DNA of 64,000 bases from assembly GCA_018364635.1 (NCBI GenBank), contig JAGZLR010000002.1:46497-110496 (forward strand), in the 5' to 3' direction. This DNA comes from Clostridiales bacterium. GTDB lineage: Bacteria; Bacillota; Clostridia; Lachnospirales; Anaerotignaceae. The notes beneath the pieces were generated by a model. It was not told where the DNA came from. It worked only from the letters and a program-made list of their open reading frames with translations, and did not search any database. The translations under genes and the position numbers were made by a program. Positions within the stretch are counted from its first letter, which is position 1. Each line of letters begins with the position of its first letter. This document shows positions 62,374 to 64,000 of this stretch, in pieces.

Positions 62374-64000
62374 ATGAAGAGTATTAAATGGAAGCTTATC
62401 TTTCTGTACCTAGGTTTGGTGCTGATTGTAATGATGGTAAGCGGAACTTATATTTTATTGAGTATTCAAAGTATTGAGGTTAAAAAAGCGAGAGCTCAGC
62501 TTTCTACCTACGCAAATATTATAGAGGAACAAGTAGTAAATAGTTATGATGAAAATTCATTTCAGTATGGTTTAGAACAGTTTGTTAACCGCAGTTCTGA
62601 TAGTAATAATATCCAAGGAAATATATTGGACCAGTCAGGAATTACGTTAGCATCTACTATGGTAAGTCAACCCCCTTTTCCTGAATTTAAAACATCTGTT
62701 GTTATTTCAGCTATGGCAGGTGAAGAAAGCTTTGATCGCAGCAGAAAAAATACAGATGCTTACGGTCTTGTGCGGGAATGGATGTGTTATGCGAAACCAG
62801 TAAAAATAAATGGTGAAGTAAAGTATATTGTATATACTCAATTGGATGCTTCTTCCATTAACCAAAGTATTGCACAGACAAGAAGTATCATTTTAGTATC
62901 AGTTGCTTTGGCGTTACTGCTTACAGCAATTATGGGATATATATTTGCAAAAACACTGACAGATCCGATTCTTGTTTTAACTACAAAGGCAAAAGAAATC
63001 GCTTCTGGGAATTTAAATCTTAAAATGAAGGTGCGTTCTTCGGACGAGATTGGTCAATTGACTTATAGTTTTAACAATATGGCTTCAGAGCTGAATAAAA
63101 CAATGAATGAAATGAGTAAGGAAAAAAATAAACTAGAAGTAATTCTCCATAATATGAGTGATGGGGTAATTTCATATGACAGCGATGGCAGCTTAATCCA
63201 TGCCAATTATGCGGCAGCGGAGATGTTGGAATTGGATGAATTTAAATATACATTTGCTGAGTTTATTAAAGAATTTGACATTAATTCAGGTATTTACCTA
63301 GATATGTCACCACAGACAAATCAAAAAGTAATTTTTACTGTTGGCAAGAAGTTTATCAATGCTATTTTTTCTCCGTATATTAGTGATCGTGGCAAGATGG
63401 AAGGTCTAGTTGTCGTATTACAAGATATCACAGAACAAAAAAAATTGGATGATATGCGGAAAGAATTTGTGGCAAATGTGTCTCATGAGTTAAGAACGCC
63501 ACTAACTACGATTAAAAGTTATGCAGAAACATTGATGGATGGTGCGTTGAATCAGCCAGACATTGCAATGGAGTTTTTGAGCATTATTGATAGTGAATCA
63601 GACCGAATGACATTTTTAGTGCGAGATTTATTACAGCTTTCCAGGTTTGATAATAATCAAGTGCTTTTAAACAAAACCTATTTTAATTTAAATGAATTTT
63701 TACAGGAGTGTATGCGGCAAAATAAAATTCATGCAGAACACAAAAATCAAAATTTGTATTTGATTCCAGGTAGGGAAGATTTGACAATCTATGCAGATCG
63801 AGATAGAGTTAATCAAGTAGTGAATAATATTATTACAAATGCAATAAAATATAGTTTAAATGAAGCGGAAATTAAAGTCTTTATTATAGAAGACATCGAT
63901 TTTGTGAAAGTATCTGTAAAGGATACAGGAATGGGAATACAGCGAGAGGATTTGTCTCGAATCTTTGAACGATTTTATCGTGTTGATAAAGCAAGAAGTA
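62374..64000 (+). CDS. walK: Sensor histidine kinase, WalK-like (3' end outside window)
   Basis: The frame is open from ATG 62374 to the window end, giving 542 residues so far. Order: membrane segment (LIFLYLGLVLIVMMVSG), an extracellular domain of about 140 residues, a second membrane segment, HAMP, a PAS domain, the H-box VANVSHELRTPLTTIKSY, the N-box VVNNIITNAIKYS, the G1 box DTGMGI and FERFYRVDKA. This is the WalK/VicK layout. It partners the upstream regulator. The G2 box and C terminus lie beyond the window. Confidence 0.9.
   Translation, partial: MKSIKWKLIFLYLGLVLIVMMVSGTYILLSIQSIEVKKARAQLSTYANIIEEQVVNSYDENSFQYGLEQFVNRSSDSNNIQGNILDQSGITLASTMVSQPPFPEFKTSVVISAMAGEESFDRSRKNTDAYGLVREWMCYAKPVKINGEVKYIVYTQLDASSINQSIAQTRSIILVSVALALLLTAIMGYIFAKTLTDPILVLTTKAKEIASGNLNLKMKVRSSDEIGQLTYSFNNMASELNKTMNEMSKEKNKLEVILHNMSDGVISYDSDGSLIHANYAAAEMLELDEFKYTFAEFIKEFDINSGIYLDMSPQTNQKVIFTVGKKFINAIFSPYISDRGKMEGLVVVLQDITEQKKLDDMRKEFVANVSHELRTPLTTIKSYAETLMDGALNQPDIAMEFLSIIDSESDRMTFLVRDLLQLSRFDNNQVLLNKTYFNLNEFLQECMRQNKIHAEHKNQNLYLIPGREDLTIYADRDRVNQVVNNIITNAIKYSLNEAEIKVFIIEDIDFVKVSVKDTGMGIQREDLSRIFERFYRVDKARS

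Overview
The window is a low-GC Firmicutes chromosome segment, most likely from an anaerobic, flagellated member of the class Clostridia. Evidence: the flgM-flgN-flgK-flgL-DUF6470-fliW-csrA block with a nearby flagellin in Bacillus/Clostridium order, a CIRCE-controlled hrcA-grpE-dnaK-dnaJ operon, Rex, an alanyl T-box, a ZTP riboswitch, a WalR/WalK-like pair and a CD1247-type zinc-ribbon protein. I cannot name the species from sequence alone. I see no rRNA, tRNA, insertion sequence, prophage or CRISPR array.

Region 1 (1-14,240), motility. A truncated ftsE is followed by a 621-residue flagellin. Its leader carries two CsrA-type sites, one in a hairpin loop and one over the Shine-Dalgarno sequence. 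A bacteriohemerythrin gene follows. On the minus strand run flgM-flgN-flgK-flgL-DUF6470-fliW-csrA and, from a separate sigma-D-like promoter, cheA-cheW-cheR-cheB. FlgK and flagellin are unusually large. Flagellin (1 copy), FlgL (1) and FlgK (3) share a repeated 'GDTITIDG' module.

Region 2 (14,260-27,650), flagellum- and surface-associated accessory genes. A plus-strand series encodes a FliK-C/YlqG-like protein, a YlqH (FlhB cytoplasmic domain) protein, a PilZ-type protein, a 1532-residue SLH/fibronectin-like surface protein, a membrane-anchored acidic protein and a non-canonical FliD-like protein. After it come a secreted copper-amine-oxidase-N-like (stalk) protein and a Cache-GGDEF-EAL protein whose GGDEF motif is degenerate while its EAL motifs are intact.

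Region 3 (27,700-37,080), stress and redox. hemW is separated from its usual neighbour hrcA by a Crp/Fnr regulator, a divergent double-cluster ferredoxin protein, an HU-like protein with a short DNA-binding arm, and a TetR regulator with an inverted repeat over its ribosome-binding site. The hrcA-grpE-dnaK-dnaJ operon follows, behind a perfect CIRCE.

Region 4 (37,200-44,060), transport and metabolism. A duplicated DUF1538 membrane protein is paired with a tandem PII-like protein. Then come a BdhA/YqhD-type alcohol dehydrogenase, a TRAP-type solute-binding lipoprotein with no membrane subunits nearby, and a second secreted stalk-domain protein.

Region 5 (44,065-64,000), housekeeping. Genes are purK, ftsK/spoIIIE, fhs under a ZTP riboswitch, rex, an ABC-F ATPase, a DUF1858 redox-disulfide protein, alaS under a T-box, yqeG-aroE-aroK-aroQ, efp, a zinc-ribbon protein, a FadR-type regulator with a HAD phosphatase, and walR with a walK-like kinase that runs off the end. 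Many genes end in strong intrinsic terminators, often shared between convergent genes, and several starts are TTG or GTG chosen by Shine-Dalgarno spacing.
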